Of a DNA stretch of 64,000 nt, positions 9,022 through 18,267 are shown in pieces. Both the position numbers and the translations under genes were made by a program. The stretch spans positions 1 to 64,000 of the forward strand of contig JAFIHA010000016.1 of the NCBI GenBank assembly GCA_017848965.1. Direction: 5' to 3'. This DNA is from Dechloromonas aromatica (nom. nud.). GTDB taxonomy: Bacteria > Pseudomonadota > Gammaproteobacteria > Burkholderiales > Rhodocyclaceae. Numbering within the stretch: the stretch's first letter is position 1; each line of letters starts with the position of its first letter. The notes beneath the pieces are model-generated. The model was not told where the DNA came from and searched no databases. It was given only the letters and a program-made list of their open reading frames with translations.

Positions 9022-11682
9022 ATGAATCGAGAGCGGTTATTTGGTCGTCTTGGCACCCTGGCCTATGAAGCGGTGGTCGAGGCAACCGCGTTGTGCAAGC
9101 AGAGCGAGCACGAGTTCATCGAACTCGAACATTGGCTGATCTCGGTACTGCGCCGGGAGCAAAGCGATATCTCGGAGCTGCTCTCGCATTTCAAGGGTGA
9201 CCCCGGCATCCTGCTCAGCCAGTTGCAACGCCAACTGGCCCGCTTCCCGCGCCGCCAGGGGTGTGCCATCGACATCTCCTCGCGGCTCGACCAGGCCATG
9301 GAAAGCGCGCTGGCGACCAGCCAGCTGATCGCGCCGGCGCCGCATATCCGCTCCGGGCACGTCCTGCTCGGCCTGCTGGAAAACAGCCAGACGCGGCAGA
9401 CGCTGTACCGGATCAGCTCGCAGTTCGAACGGATCCAGTGGCCGGACGCCAGCCGCGTCTTCGAACAGGTTGGCCGCGGCTGGCGCGAAGCGCGCGACCG
9501 GCCGATGAATTCGCCGGAAATCCCGCTCGACGTCGAAGGCGAACAGGCTGCCGACAGCGATGCCCTGACGCGCTGGGCGACCAATCTGACGGAACAGGCC
9601 AAGCAGGGCGGGCTCGATCCGGTGATCGGGCGTGACAACGAGCTGCGCCAGGTGATCGACATCCTGCTGCGCCGCCGTCAGAACAACCCGATCCTGGTCG
9701 GCGAGGCCGGCGTCGGCAAAACCGCAATCGTCGAGGCGCTGGCCCAGCGCATCGCCGACGGCATGGTGCCGGGGCTGCTCGCCGAAGCGCAGGTCTGGGT
9801 GCTTGACCTCGCTCGCCTGCAGGCTGGCGCCAGCATGAAGGGCGAGTTCGAGGCGCGCCTCAAGTCGGTGGTCGATGCGATCGAGAAATCGCCGACGCCG
9901 ATCATCCTCTTCTGCGACGAAGCCCACACACTGGTTGGCGCCGGTGGCCAGGCCGGCACCGGCGACGCGGTCAACATGCTCAAGCCGATGCTGGCGCGCG
10001 GCAAGTTGCGCATGGTCGCGGCGACCACCTGGAGCGAATACAAGCAGTTCATCGAACCCGATGCCGCACTGACCCGCCGCATGCAGCCGGTGGTCGTCGA
10101 CGAACCGGGCGAAAACGAGGCGATCACCATGCTGCGCATGATCGCCGAGCGTTTCTCTAAGCACCACGGCGTGCGCATCACCAACGACGCGCTGGTCGCC
10201 GCCGTCAAGCTGTCGAAGCGCCACTTGCCGAGCCGTCATCTGCCGGACAAGGCGATCAGCCTGCTCGACACCGCCTGCGCCCGCGTCGCGATGAGCCGCG
10301 TCGCGCCGCCGGCCGCGCTGGAGCGCGAACGCCAGGCCGTGGTGTCGCTGGATCTGCAACTGACCTGGGCCGAGCAGGACGAAAAGCTGGCGATCGATTG
10401 CGGCATCGACCGCGAAGCGCTGAAGCTGAAGCGTGCCGAGCACCAGGCCAAGGCCGAGGCACTGGAACAACAGATCAACCAGGCCCGGCAACTGGTCGGC
10501 CAGGTTGGTGAACTGCTCGCCCAGCCTGCCGGTAGCGAAGGCAACAGCGCCTTGGCCGCGCTGACCGGCGAACTCGACGAACTGCAGCAGGGCAAGCCGC
10601 TGGTCCAGCCCTGGGTCGATCAGCGCACGGTCGCCGCCGTTCTCTCCGAATGGACGGGGATTCCCGACATCGACATGGTGACCGACGACATCGAAGCCAC
10701 CTTGCAACTGCGCGAGCGCCTGGAAAAGCGCGTCTTCGGCCAGACCGGCGGCATCGTCGCGCTGAGCAAGGCGCTGCAGGTGGCGCGCGCCGGCATCCAC
10801 GATCCGCAGCGGCCGCTCGGCGTCTTCATGCTGACCGGGCCGACCGGCACCGGCAAGACCGAAACGGCGATCGCGCTCTCGGAACTGCTGTTCGGCGGCT
10901 CGCACAACCTGATCCAGTTCAACATGAACGAGTTCCAGGAAGCGCACACCGCCGCCACCCTGAAGGGCGCCCCGCCGGGCTACGTCGGCTACGGCAAGGG
11001 CGGCGTGCTGACCGAGGCGGTACGGCGCAAGCCCTACAGCGTCGTGCTGCTCGACGAATTCGACAAGGCTCATCGCGACGTCCATGAAGTCTTCTACCAG
11101 GTCTTCGACCGCGGTTGGATGGAAGACGGAGAGGGGCGTCGGGTCAGCTTCCGCAACTGCCTGATTCTGATGACCAGCAACATCGGCGCCGAGGAAATCG
11201 AGGTTGCCGCGCTGGCCGAACAACCGGCCACCTACGGGCAACTGGTGCAACTGGCGCAGGGCAGCCTGCAGCGCCATTTCGCGCCGGCGCTGCTGGCCCG
11301 GATGCAGGTGCTGCCGTTCTACCCCCTGGGCCTGTCGGCCTTGCAATCGATCGCCGAGCATCAGTTCCAGCGCCTGGCTGATCGCCTGGAAGAGCAGGGG
11401 GTGACGCTGGAGATCGACACTTCCGCCGTCGAGTGGGTGGCCAATACCGCGGCGGGTCACCCGCATCGCGGGCGCGCCATCGAAGACCTGATCCGCGCGA
11501 CCGTGCTGCCGTCGCTCGCTCAGGAGTTGCTTGCTGCCAAGCGGGACGGCTTGCCGCTCGGCAGGGTAAGGGTGGTCGCCGACGGCGGCCTCTCCCTCGA
11601 ACTGCTGGATCGCGAGAGCGAGCCGGAAAACCTTTCAGAACCCAATGATGCCGACCAACAGGAGCTTACGTCATGCGCTTGA
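9022..11682 (+). CDS. tssH: Type VI AAA+ ATPase TssH (ClpV)
   Basis: ClpV disassembles contracted TssB-TssC sheath so that subunits are reused. The 886 residues contain an N-terminal Clp repeat domain (about 1-160), a first AAA+ module with Walker A GEAGVGKTA near residue 227 and Walker B ILFCDEAH, a middle coiled-coil domain, and a second AAA+ module with GPTGTGKTE near residue 606 and VVLLDEFDKAH. All catalytic motifs look intact. Its last ten bases overlap vgrG, so the ATPase and spike genes are translationally coupled. Confidence 0.96.
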   Translation: MNRERLFGRLGTLAYEAVVEATALCKQSEHEFIELEHWLISVLRREQSDISELLSHFKGDPGILLSQLQRQLARFPRRQGCAIDISSRLDQAMESALATSQLIAPAPHIRSGHVLLGLLENSQTRQTLYRISSQFERIQWPDASRVFEQVGRGWREARDRPMNSPEIPLDVEGEQAADSDALTRWATNLTEQAKQGGLDPVIGRDNELRQVIDILLRRRQNNPILVGEAGVGKTAIVEALAQRIADGMVPGLLAEAQVWVLDLARLQAGASMKGEFEARLKSVVDAIEKSPTPIILFCDEAHTLVGAGGQAGTGDAVNMLKPMLARGKLRMVAATTWSEYKQFIEPDAALTRRMQPVVVDEPGENEAITMLRMIAERFSKHHGVRITNDALVAAVKLSKRHLPSRHLPDKAISLLDTACARVAMSRVAPPAALERERQAVVSLDLQLTWAEQDEKLAIDCGIDREALKLKRAEHQAKAEALEQQINQARQLVGQVGELLAQPAGSEGNSALAALTGELDELQQGKPLVQPWVDQRTVAAVLSEWTGIPDIDMVTDDIEATLQLRERLEKRVFGQTGGIVALSKALQVARAGIHDPQRPLGVFMLTGPTGTGKTETAIALSELLFGGSHNLIQFNMNEFQEAHTAATLKGAPPGYVGYGKGGVLTEAVRRKPYSVVLLDEFDKAHRDVHEVFYQVFDRGWMEDGEGRRVSFRNCLILMTSNIGAEEIEVAALAEQPATYGQLVQLAQGSLQRHFAPALLARMQVLPFYPLGLSALQSIAEHQFQRLADRLEEQGVTLEIDTSAVEWVANTAAGHPHRGRAIEDLIRATVLPSLAQELLAAKRDGLPLGRVRVVADGGLSLELLDRESEPENLSEPNDADQQELTSCA

Positions 11683-13877
11683 TTGAAATCAGGAGTCCCG
11701 TATTACTGGATGCCGATTCACTGGCACTCAGCTTCACCGCCAAGGAAGAAATGTCATGGACGCCCAGCTACGAGCTGGAAATCATCAGCAAGCGTCCGGA
11801 TCTCGATCTCGACGGCTTGCTCGGTGACACCGTCGCCGTCGACATCTCGCTCGACAAGGGCAACGATATCCGTACCTTCCACGCCTATGTGCTGGAAGGT
11901 GTCGATACCGGTCAGCGCGACGAGCAATTCACCTACAAGCTGAAGCTCGGCAGCTGGCTCTCCTTCCTCGGCCAGAACCAGAACTGCCGGATCTTCCAGG
12001 ACCTGTCGGCGCCGGAAATCGTTGAAGAGGTGTTCCGCGGTTACGGTTTCGCCAAGTTCGAACTCGATCTCAAGCGCACCTACGACAAGCGCGAATACTG
12101 CGTTCAGTTCAAGGAAAGCGATCTCGCCTTCACCAGCCGCCTGCTTGAGGACGAAGGCATCTATTACTTCATCCGTCACGGCCAGGACGAGCACACCGTC
12201 GTCATCAGCGATTCGCAGGTTTTCGTCGACCAGTCCGGCATCTACGGTCAGCTCGACTTCAACCCGGACGGCGAGGAAGGCCGCCCCATCCTCGACCGCG
12301 AAAGCGTGCAGCGCCTGCAGCGCAGCCGCAAGGTGCGGCCGAACAACATCGTCCTGCGCGACTTCAACTACCACGTGCCGACCGACGTCCTGCAGACCAA
12401 TGCCCAGGAAGAGCAGGCCACGCTGTCCGGCGTTCAGCTCGAGCATTACGACTATGCCGCCGGTTACGGCGAATCGCAGCGCGGCGAATTCCTCGCCAAG
12501 ATGCGTCTGCTCGCCTGGCAGGCGGAGGCCCGCATCCTCAACGGCAAGGCCAACGCCAAGGGGGTGACGGTGGGCGAAGCCTTCTCGCTGCAACTGCACC
12601 CGGACAATGCCCGTAACCGTCGCTATTTCATCCTCAGCACCAAGTACGAATACATCAACGACATCGACAGCACCACCAAGGGCGAAAGTGCCGTCTGTAC
12701 TTTCACCGCGCTGCCCGACGACGTCGAGTTCCACCCGCTGCGCCGCTACAAGAAGCCGACCGTGCCGGGTATCCAGAGCGCGACGGTGGTCGGTCCGGAG
12801 GGCGTCGAGGTGCATACCGACGAACTGAGCCGGATTCGCGTGCACTTCCACTGGGACCGCTACACCACCAAGGAAGAGGATTCCTCGTGCTGGCTGCGCG
12901 TTTCGCAGGCCTGGGCCGGCAAGGGCTGGGGCGTCATCGCCATGCCGCGGGTCGGCCAGGAAGTCATCATCACCTACGTCGATGGCGACCTCGACCGCCC
13001 GCTGATGACCGGCATCGTCTATAACGGCGACCTGCCGCCACCCTACGACCTGCCCAAGGACATCCGCTACACCGGCCTGGTTTCCCGCTCGCTCAGCTAT
13101 GGTGGCCCGGAGAATGCCAGCTCAATCACCTTCGACGACCTGCGCGGCGCCGAACGCGTGATGATTCACGCCGAGCGCGATTACCAGCAGACGGTGGAGC
13201 GCAATTCGGCGACCAGCATCGGCCAGGACCGCTACATGATGGTGACGCGCACCATCACCCAGACCTCGACCACGCAGATCGTCATGCAGGCGGCGCTGAT
13301 CGACATCACCGGGGTGCGCGCGCTGTTCACCGGCGCCCAGCTCAACTTCACCGGCGTCTGCGCATCGTTTGTCGGCGCCAACATCGAAGCGATGGGACTC
13401 AACGCCCAGTTCATCGGTGCCGACATCAAGATGATCGGTAGCGAGACCGCCTTCATCGGCAACGAGATCGTCGCCACCGGCATCCAGACCCACATGACCG
13501 GCATCACGCTCAAGCTGACCGGCGAATCGATCGGCGTCACCGGCATCTCGGCGCAGATGACTGGCGTGCGGCTCGACATCACGCTGGTCTGGCTGCGCAT
13601 CACCGGTGCCTGTATCGACCTCACCGGCCTCTGGGGCCGCATCACCGGTATGTCGATCGACGCCACCGGCATCGCCCTGGCGCTCACCGGCATGGCGGTG
13701 ATCGCCTTCGGCATGCACCTGGAACTGAAGGGGGTGACGATCGAAGCGACTTCGCTGGCGATCAAGGCAACCGGTGTCGAAGCGCGGGTGACCGGTCTGT
13801 GGGCCAAGATCACCGCGGTCGACATGGACATCGGCCTGCTCAAGCTCGCCATCCGTGGTCTCAGCATCTACATGTAG
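11673..13877 (+). CDS. vgrG: VgrG spike protein (TssI) with long heptapeptide-repeat tip
   Basis: This 734-residue protein is the trimeric spike on the Hcp tube. Residues about 1-380 form the gp27-like base, and about 380-470 the gp5-like OB domain (IRVHFHWDR, GWGVIAMPRVGQEVIITYVDGD). There is no recognisable enzymatic C-terminal domain. From residue 545 to the last residue but one the protein consists of 27 consecutive seven-residue units of the form xTGxxxx, predicted to form a beta-helical or beta-prism needle. The start overlaps tssH by ten bases. The neighbouring DUF2169, DUF3540 and DUF4150 genes probably load this spike. It is a structural VgrG rather than an evolved effector. Confidence 0.95.
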   Translation: MRLIEIRSPVLLDADSLALSFTAKEEMSWTPSYELEIISKRPDLDLDGLLGDTVAVDISLDKGNDIRTFHAYVLEGVDTGQRDEQFTYKLKLGSWLSFLGQNQNCRIFQDLSAPEIVEEVFRGYGFAKFELDLKRTYDKREYCVQFKESDLAFTSRLLEDEGIYYFIRHGQDEHTVVISDSQVFVDQSGIYGQLDFNPDGEEGRPILDRESVQRLQRSRKVRPNNIVLRDFNYHVPTDVLQTNAQEEQATLSGVQLEHYDYAAGYGESQRGEFLAKMRLLAWQAEARILNGKANAKGVTVGEAFSLQLHPDNARNRRYFILSTKYEYINDIDSTTKGESAVCTFTALPDDVEFHPLRRYKKPTVPGIQSATVVGPEGVEVHTDELSRIRVHFHWDRYTTKEEDSSCWLRVSQAWAGKGWGVIAMPRVGQEVIITYVDGDLDRPLMTGIVYNGDLPPPYDLPKDIRYTGLVSRSLSYGGPENASSITFDDLRGAERVMIHAERDYQQTVERNSATSIGQDRYMMVTRTITQTSTTQIVMQAALIDITGVRALFTGAQLNFTGVCASFVGANIEAMGLNAQFIGADIKMIGSETAFIGNEIVATGIQTHMTGITLKLTGESIGVTGISAQMTGVRLDITLVWLRITGACIDLTGLWGRITGMSIDATGIALALTGMAVIAFGMHLELKGVTIEATSLAIKATGVEARVTGLWAKITAVDMDIGLLKLAIRGLSIYM
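13305..13871 (+). repeat. 27 tandem 21-base units encoding VgrG heptapeptides
   Basis: Starting at the ATC codon at 13305, the coding sequence divides without gap into 27 units of 21 bases. A small or hydrophobic residue is followed by T (often) and G in positions 2-3 of each heptapeptide, for example ITGVRAL, FTGAQLN, MTGITLK, LTGESIG. The glycine at position 3 is kept in most units; exceptions include ITLVWLR, ATSLAIK and ITAVDMD. DNA identity between units is low while the amino-acid register is kept, so the array is old and under protein-level selection rather than a recent expansion. Confidence 0.85.
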
Positions 13878-13900
13878 GACGGCGGTACCCGGAAAGCCTC

Positions 13901-16162
13901 ATGAAATTCTCGAAACCGCAGCAACTCCTCGTTCTCACCGCGCCGGTCAAGTTCGGGCGGTCATCCCATCTCGGGGTGACCGTCGGCTTCGGCTTCCGTC
14001 TCAGCGACCCCCGCATCCTGGCGCACGAGACGGAAATCTGGGCCGCGCTGGAGAGTGCGCCGATGTCGTTCAAGGCGCTCGACGAGGCAATGCCCAAACC
14101 TTTCGCCGAATGGCTGCTGGCCGGCCATGCCCGGCGTCCGGCGAACGTCGAGGCGGACGGCAAGTGGCGAGTCCAGGTTGGCGTCGACGACTGCCACAAG
14201 GAAATCTTCTGTCACCTGCCGGGGGACCAGGCCGCCGCGGTCGACGCGGCAATTCCCCTCGATTATGTCAATGCCTTCGGTGGCGCCGGATTCCTGGCCA
14301 ATCCGGTTGGCATGGGCCATGAATCGGCAGAGCGGCGCGACAAACCCTTGTTGCGCCTGCCCGATCGTTACGGCCAGGAAAACGAGTTCCTGGCCGCCAC
14401 CGGTCCGCTCGACACGCGCTGGGCGCAGCGTGCGGCCTATGTGTCGCGTAAGAAGAAGGACCTGACGCTGGACAGCGACCACCGTTCCCACCTCGGCTGG
14501 CCGGAAACGATGGATCGCCGCTTCTTCCAGATGGCGCCGCGCGATCAATGGGCGCGTGGGGAAAGCTGGCCGGTGACTTGCGCCTATTCGCTGCATGGAG
14601 TCGGCGAGGGCGGCGCCGGCTTCAGTGGTCAGATTCCGCCGCTGGAAGCGCAGGCGATCTACCGCCGGGCCGGCAGCCAGGAATTCGCCGAGTTGCCGCT
14701 CAGGCGCCAGACCCTGTGGTTTTTCCCGGATCGCGACATCGGCGCGGTGCTATTTACCGGCCTGCTCGACGTCGACGACATGCTGGGCGACGAGATCGAC
14801 CATCTATTGGTGGCGCTCTCGGAATTCGGCACGCCTTACCCGCTGAATTACCTCTCGGTCGTCGCCCGGCGCCGCGAAGATACGAGCTGCAACCAGATTG
14901 AAGGGATGCGCGACGAGGTCCTGCTGCCCCCGGCCGGCCGCGGCTGGGCTTGGGAATACCTGCTATTGCCCGAGGATCATCCGCGCGTCGCGCAACCGGC
15001 GCGGGCCTATGCGCGGGTCCGCGAACGCATGCAGCATTACCTCGGCATGGTCGCTGCTGCGGCCGAGGCGACCGACAAGGCCAAGGAACAGGATATCGCC
15101 CAGGTCAAGGCACAGACTCGCGCGCTGATCCGCGGCGAAGGCCTGCCCGAGACGGAAGCCGACAAAATGGACTGGCGCCGGCAGCTCGCCGCCTGGCCTC
15201 GGGACAGACGTCGCGACGACCTGATCATCCGCAACGCCGATCTCTCCGGCCTGGATTTTTCGGGGCAGAGCTGGCAGGGCTCGCAGCTGATCAACGTCGA
15301 TCTCAGCGCTTGCCGTTTCGTCGATGTCGACCTGCGCAACATGCTCTTCCTCGGCTGCAAACTCGATGGCGCCAGTTTCGAGAACGCCGTGCTCGATAGC
15401 TGCCATTTCAGCGAATGCAGCCTGAGCAAATCGCGCTGGAAGGCGACGCAACTGGCGACGGTGCAGTTGATCGAATGCGATTTCAGCGCCAGCACGGTTC
15501 TGGAAAGCCAGTGGAAAACGACCTTCTTCAGCGAATCGCGGGGCAGCAAGCTGAGCTTCGCCAAGGTGGCGTTCGACAGCGTGCAGATGCAGAAATGCGC
15601 TTTCCCCGCGCTGTCTTTCGCGGATAGCACGGTCGACGGCCATGTCTTCCTCGATTGCCAATTGCCATCGTTGAAGATCAGCCAGTCGCTGTGGCGCAAG
15701 ACCAGTTGGGTTGCCTGCAAGCTGCCCGGCAGCAGCTTCGAGAACAGTCGCTTTGCCACCGCCGTCCTCGCCGACGCCTGCGACATTTCCGGTGCCCGCT
15801 GGACGCAGTGTCGGTTCGAGAAGGTCTTCCTCGGCGCCGCCAAGTTCGATGGCGGCGTCTGCGAAAGCTGCACCTGGGTCGAAGCGACGATGAATGCGCT
15901 GAAGGCCAGCGGCAGTCAGTGGATCGCCTGCGATTTGCGCCAGGGCAACCTGATGCACGCCGATTTCTCCGGTTCCCGTTTCCAGTCCAGCGCGCTGCGC
16001 GACGCCAACCTCTATGGCGCCGACCTGCGCGCCAGCGAGGTTCATTCCAGCAACCTGATCGGCGCCAACCTCGGTTACGTGCAGCGCGAGAAGAACTGGC
16101 AGAAAAAGTGGAAGGACAATCTGATGGGGCGGGTCATCGAAGTTCCCAGGAGGCAGGACTGA
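13901..16162 (+). CDS. DUF2169 domain + pentapeptide-repeat protein (VgrG/T6SS accessory)
   Basis: The N-terminal ~330 residues (starting MKFSKPQQLLVLT) match DUF2169, a domain found next to vgrG and PAAR-like genes and thought to act as an effector or spike adaptor. After a charged helical linker (about 370-440) the remaining ~300 residues form a pentapeptide-repeat solenoid (NADLSGLDFS, then repeated C/A-x-F/L-x-x units). ATG 13901 has GGAAAG upstream; the open frame back to 13799 lies inside vgrG and is not needed. The 753-residue protein overlaps the next gene by one base. Its role is inferred: a loading platform between VgrG and a cargo or PAAR tip. Confidence 0.85.
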   Translation: MKFSKPQQLLVLTAPVKFGRSSHLGVTVGFGFRLSDPRILAHETEIWAALESAPMSFKALDEAMPKPFAEWLLAGHARRPANVEADGKWRVQVGVDDCHKEIFCHLPGDQAAAVDAAIPLDYVNAFGGAGFLANPVGMGHESAERRDKPLLRLPDRYGQENEFLAATGPLDTRWAQRAAYVSRKKKDLTLDSDHRSHLGWPETMDRRFFQMAPRDQWARGESWPVTCAYSLHGVGEGGAGFSGQIPPLEAQAIYRRAGSQEFAELPLRRQTLWFFPDRDIGAVLFTGLLDVDDMLGDEIDHLLVALSEFGTPYPLNYLSVVARRREDTSCNQIEGMRDEVLLPPAGRGWAWEYLLLPEDHPRVAQPARAYARVRERMQHYLGMVAAAAEATDKAKEQDIAQVKAQTRALIRGEGLPETEADKMDWRRQLAAWPRDRRRDDLIIRNADLSGLDFSGQSWQGSQLINVDLSACRFVDVDLRNMLFLGCKLDGASFENAVLDSCHFSECSLSKSRWKATQLATVQLIECDFSASTVLESQWKTTFFSESRGSKLSFAKVAFDSVQMQKCAFPALSFADSTVDGHVFLDCQLPSLKISQSLWRKTSWVACKLPGSSFENSRFATAVLADACDISGARWTQCRFEKVFLGAAKFDGGVCESCTWVEATMNALKASGSQWIACDLRQGNLMHADFSGSRFQSSALRDANLYGADLRASEVHSSNLIGANLGYVQREKNWQKKWKDNLMGRVIEVPRRQD

Positions 16163-17250
16163 TGTTCGACAAGCTCACCGGGATGCCCGATTTCGATACT
16201 TCCGCGATCAGCGGCATGCCGATCAAGGAAAAGAGTTTTGCCGGAGCGCGCTTTCTTGCGCCGCCCGCCGGGACGCATTTCGTCGATTGCGACTTCTCCG
16301 GAACCCTCTGGGACGGTGTCACGCTCGATGGCCAATTGTTCACGCGCTGCAATTTCAGCGGCGCGCAGTTCATCGGCTGCATCCTGAGAACCGTCCGTTT
16401 CTTTGAATGTGTCGCTGCCAGTGCCCGTTTCCACCGGACGTTGACGACCGAATGCCACTGGGAAAGCGGCGCCTGGGGCGACTGTCAGTGGCAGGAATGC
16501 CGGCTGGCTCGCCAGATGGTCAACGCGGTGCGCGGTGGCAACTGGGAATTCAGGGTCTGCGACATTTCCTTCTCGACCCTGTCGTCGCTGGCCTTCACCG
16601 GTTTGCGCGTCGAAAGCTCGCTGATCCGCGACCTGTCGCTGGTCGAGAGCAAGGTTCATGACCAGTGCTGGCAGGAGTGCGTGATGGAGCGCGTGATCGC
16701 CGCCAATTCGACGTTCGGCGGCGGCCAGTGGCTCGGCTGCCAGGGCATCAACAACCGCTGGATGGGGATCAAGGCCCGCCATCTGGCCTATCAGTCCTGC
16801 AATTTCGAGCAGTCCGCGTGGTCCACCTGCGAAATCGATGGCGGTGACTTCCAGTCGAACCTGCTGCGCATCGCCCATTTCGATAGCGGTCAGTTGCAGC
16901 GCCTGCGTTTCAAGGGCAACACCCTTTTCGCCATTGCCTTCGACGGTTCTTTGCTGCGCGAATGCGAATTCCGCGAACGCGATGTCTCCCATTTCTCTTT
17001 GCGCAACGCCCGCCTGGAATCCTGCGACCTCAACGGCATCACCGGCAGCGACCTCGATGCGCGCGGTTGCACGATGCAGGGAACGACGGTCAGCGGCGCG
17101 CGCTTCGTCGATGCCAATGTCGCCGGCCAACAGCCGGAAGACTGGCGCGGCGCCGACCTCGATCTGGCGCGTTTTGAAATTCCCGAAGAGCTGCAGGACC
17201 TCGAGTGGTGGAAGACCTGCCGCCCCGGGGCTACCAGGAGTACCCAATGA
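16162..17250 (+). CDS. Pentapeptide-repeat protein, T6SS accessory
   Basis: Almost all of this 362-residue protein is pentapeptide repeats with the usual central F/L (FVDCDFSGTLWDGV, RCNFSGAQFIGC). It predicts a right-handed quadrilateral beta-helix about as long as that of the preceding protein. It has no DUF2169 domain and no enzymatic motif. AGGAGG precedes the ATG at 16162, which overlaps the previous stop; the stop overlaps the next start by four bases. Its similarity in style to the solenoid half of the upstream gene suggests that the two arose by duplication or stack together. The exact function is unknown. Confidence 0.82.
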   Translation: MFDKLTGMPDFDTSAISGMPIKEKSFAGARFLAPPAGTHFVDCDFSGTLWDGVTLDGQLFTRCNFSGAQFIGCILRTVRFFECVAASARFHRTLTTECHWESGAWGDCQWQECRLARQMVNAVRGGNWEFRVCDISFSTLSSLAFTGLRVESSLIRDLSLVESKVHDQCWQECVMERVIAANSTFGGGQWLGCQGINNRWMGIKARHLAYQSCNFEQSAWSTCEIDGGDFQSNLLRIAHFDSGQLQRLRFKGNTLFAIAFDGSLLRECEFRERDVSHFSLRNARLESCDLNGITGSDLDARGCTMQGTTVSGARFVDANVAGQQPEDWRGADLDLARFEIPEELQDLEWWKTCRPGATRSTQ

Positions 17251-17813
17251 AATTGCTGGAACCCGTTACACAAGCTCCCGTCGCCCCGGTCAGCCAACGG
17301 CCGGCGGCTGCCAACTATCCGAGCCTGATGCCCGGCTCCAGTTACATGACGCGAATCCGTCGCGGTGAACAGGGCTGGCAGCTCGAAAGCGATACCAATA
17401 CCCCGGTGCGGGTCGCCGTCAGTTGCCTGGTCGAGCCGCTCGATGGCGACCAGGTGCTGGTCGCCAGCATCAACGGCGTCTGCTACGTCCTCGCCGTGCT
17501 CGAACGGGACTGGCAGCAGGGGCAGCGGATCGACGTCGATCTGGGGGGCGGCGAACTGCACCTGAAGGCGGCCAACATCGTCGTCGAGGTCGAGCGCAAT
17601 CTCGATCTGCAGGCCGAGAACTTCCGGCTCAACGCCGAACTGTCGGTGCAGAACGCATCGACGCAGGTGGTCAATGTCGCCGGGATCAGCGTGCTCAATG
17701 CCAACTCGATCGCCCTCGACGGCAAGCAGAGCCTGACCATGCACACCAGTCTGGGCGCGATCCAGGCCAGCGCATTGTTGAAGATCGACGGCACCCAGAT
17801 GCATTTCGGGTGA
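17247..17813 (+). CDS. DUF3540 domain protein, T6SS accessory
   Basis: The 188-residue sequence matches DUF3540, a family found with DUF2169 and DUF4150 in type VI clusters. The second half is beta-rich with regular alternating hydrophobics (LHLKAANIVVEVERNLDLQA), resembling a small spike-like beta structure. ATG 17247, with CCAGGAG upstream, overlaps the previous stop (ATGA). The frame is open to 17205 but that extension lies within the upstream gene. It may sit between VgrG and the PAAR-like tip; this is inference from context. Confidence 0.82.
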   Translation: MKLLEPVTQAPVAPVSQRPAAANYPSLMPGSSYMTRIRRGEQGWQLESDTNTPVRVAVSCLVEPLDGDQVLVASINGVCYVLAVLERDWQQGQRIDVDLGGGELHLKAANIVVEVERNLDLQAENFRLNAELSVQNASTQVVNVAGISVLNANSIALDGKQSLTMHTSLGAIQASALLKIDGTQMHFG

Positions 17814-17879
17814 TTTTGGGGAAGCGGCGGGTTGGACTGTTGCTTGGGATGTTCACTATTGTTTTAGGAAGAGGCTCGT

Positions 17880-18263
17880 ATGTTTGCCAATAGCTCCGCA
17901 GGTGGTATCGATATTTCTCCGGCCGATGTCTGCAAGACGCCGCCCTTGTGCATTCCGATTCCCTATCCCAACCTGGCATTCGGTTCGATGGCCATTCCCA
18001 ACGTGCCGAACATCCTCTATTGCGGCGGCCCGGTGCATAACCTGGCGACCATCATCCCGGTCACCTTCTGCGATGAACCCGGCGCCTGCGGCGGCATCAT
18101 CTCCGGTACCGTCAAGGGGCTTTCCATCCATTGCACGGCCAAGCTGAACTTCCTGGTCGGCGGCGCGCCGATCACCCGGATGACCAGCATCAACCTGCCG
18201 AACACCTTGAATACGCTGGGCGTCCGCCTGGTGCCCAGTCAGTTGAAGATTCTGGTCATCTGA
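17880..18263 (+). CDS. PAAR-like DUF4150 protein (spike tip)
   Basis: DUF4150 proteins resemble PAAR proteins and are expected to sharpen the VgrG tip. This 127-residue copy has the family opening (PPLCIPIPYPNLA) and its conserved Cys and His residues, and it ends right after the PAAR-like domain. Many relatives carry a toxin domain at the C-terminus; this one has no extension, so a toxin, if present, must be delivered separately. A 66-base gap separates it from the DUF3540 gene, and tssJ starts four bases after its stop. Confidence 0.88.
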   Translation: MFANSSAGGIDISPADVCKTPPLCIPIPYPNLAFGSMAIPNVPNILYCGGPVHNLATIIPVTFCDEPGACGGIISGTVKGLSIHCTAKLNFLVGGAPITRMTSINLPNTLNTLGVRLVPSQLKILVI

Positions 18264-18267
18264 TCCC

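Noticed and set aside
17880..18263. A toxin domain at the end of the DUF4150 protein
   Set aside because: The protein ends directly after the PAAR-like part and no extra domain is present.
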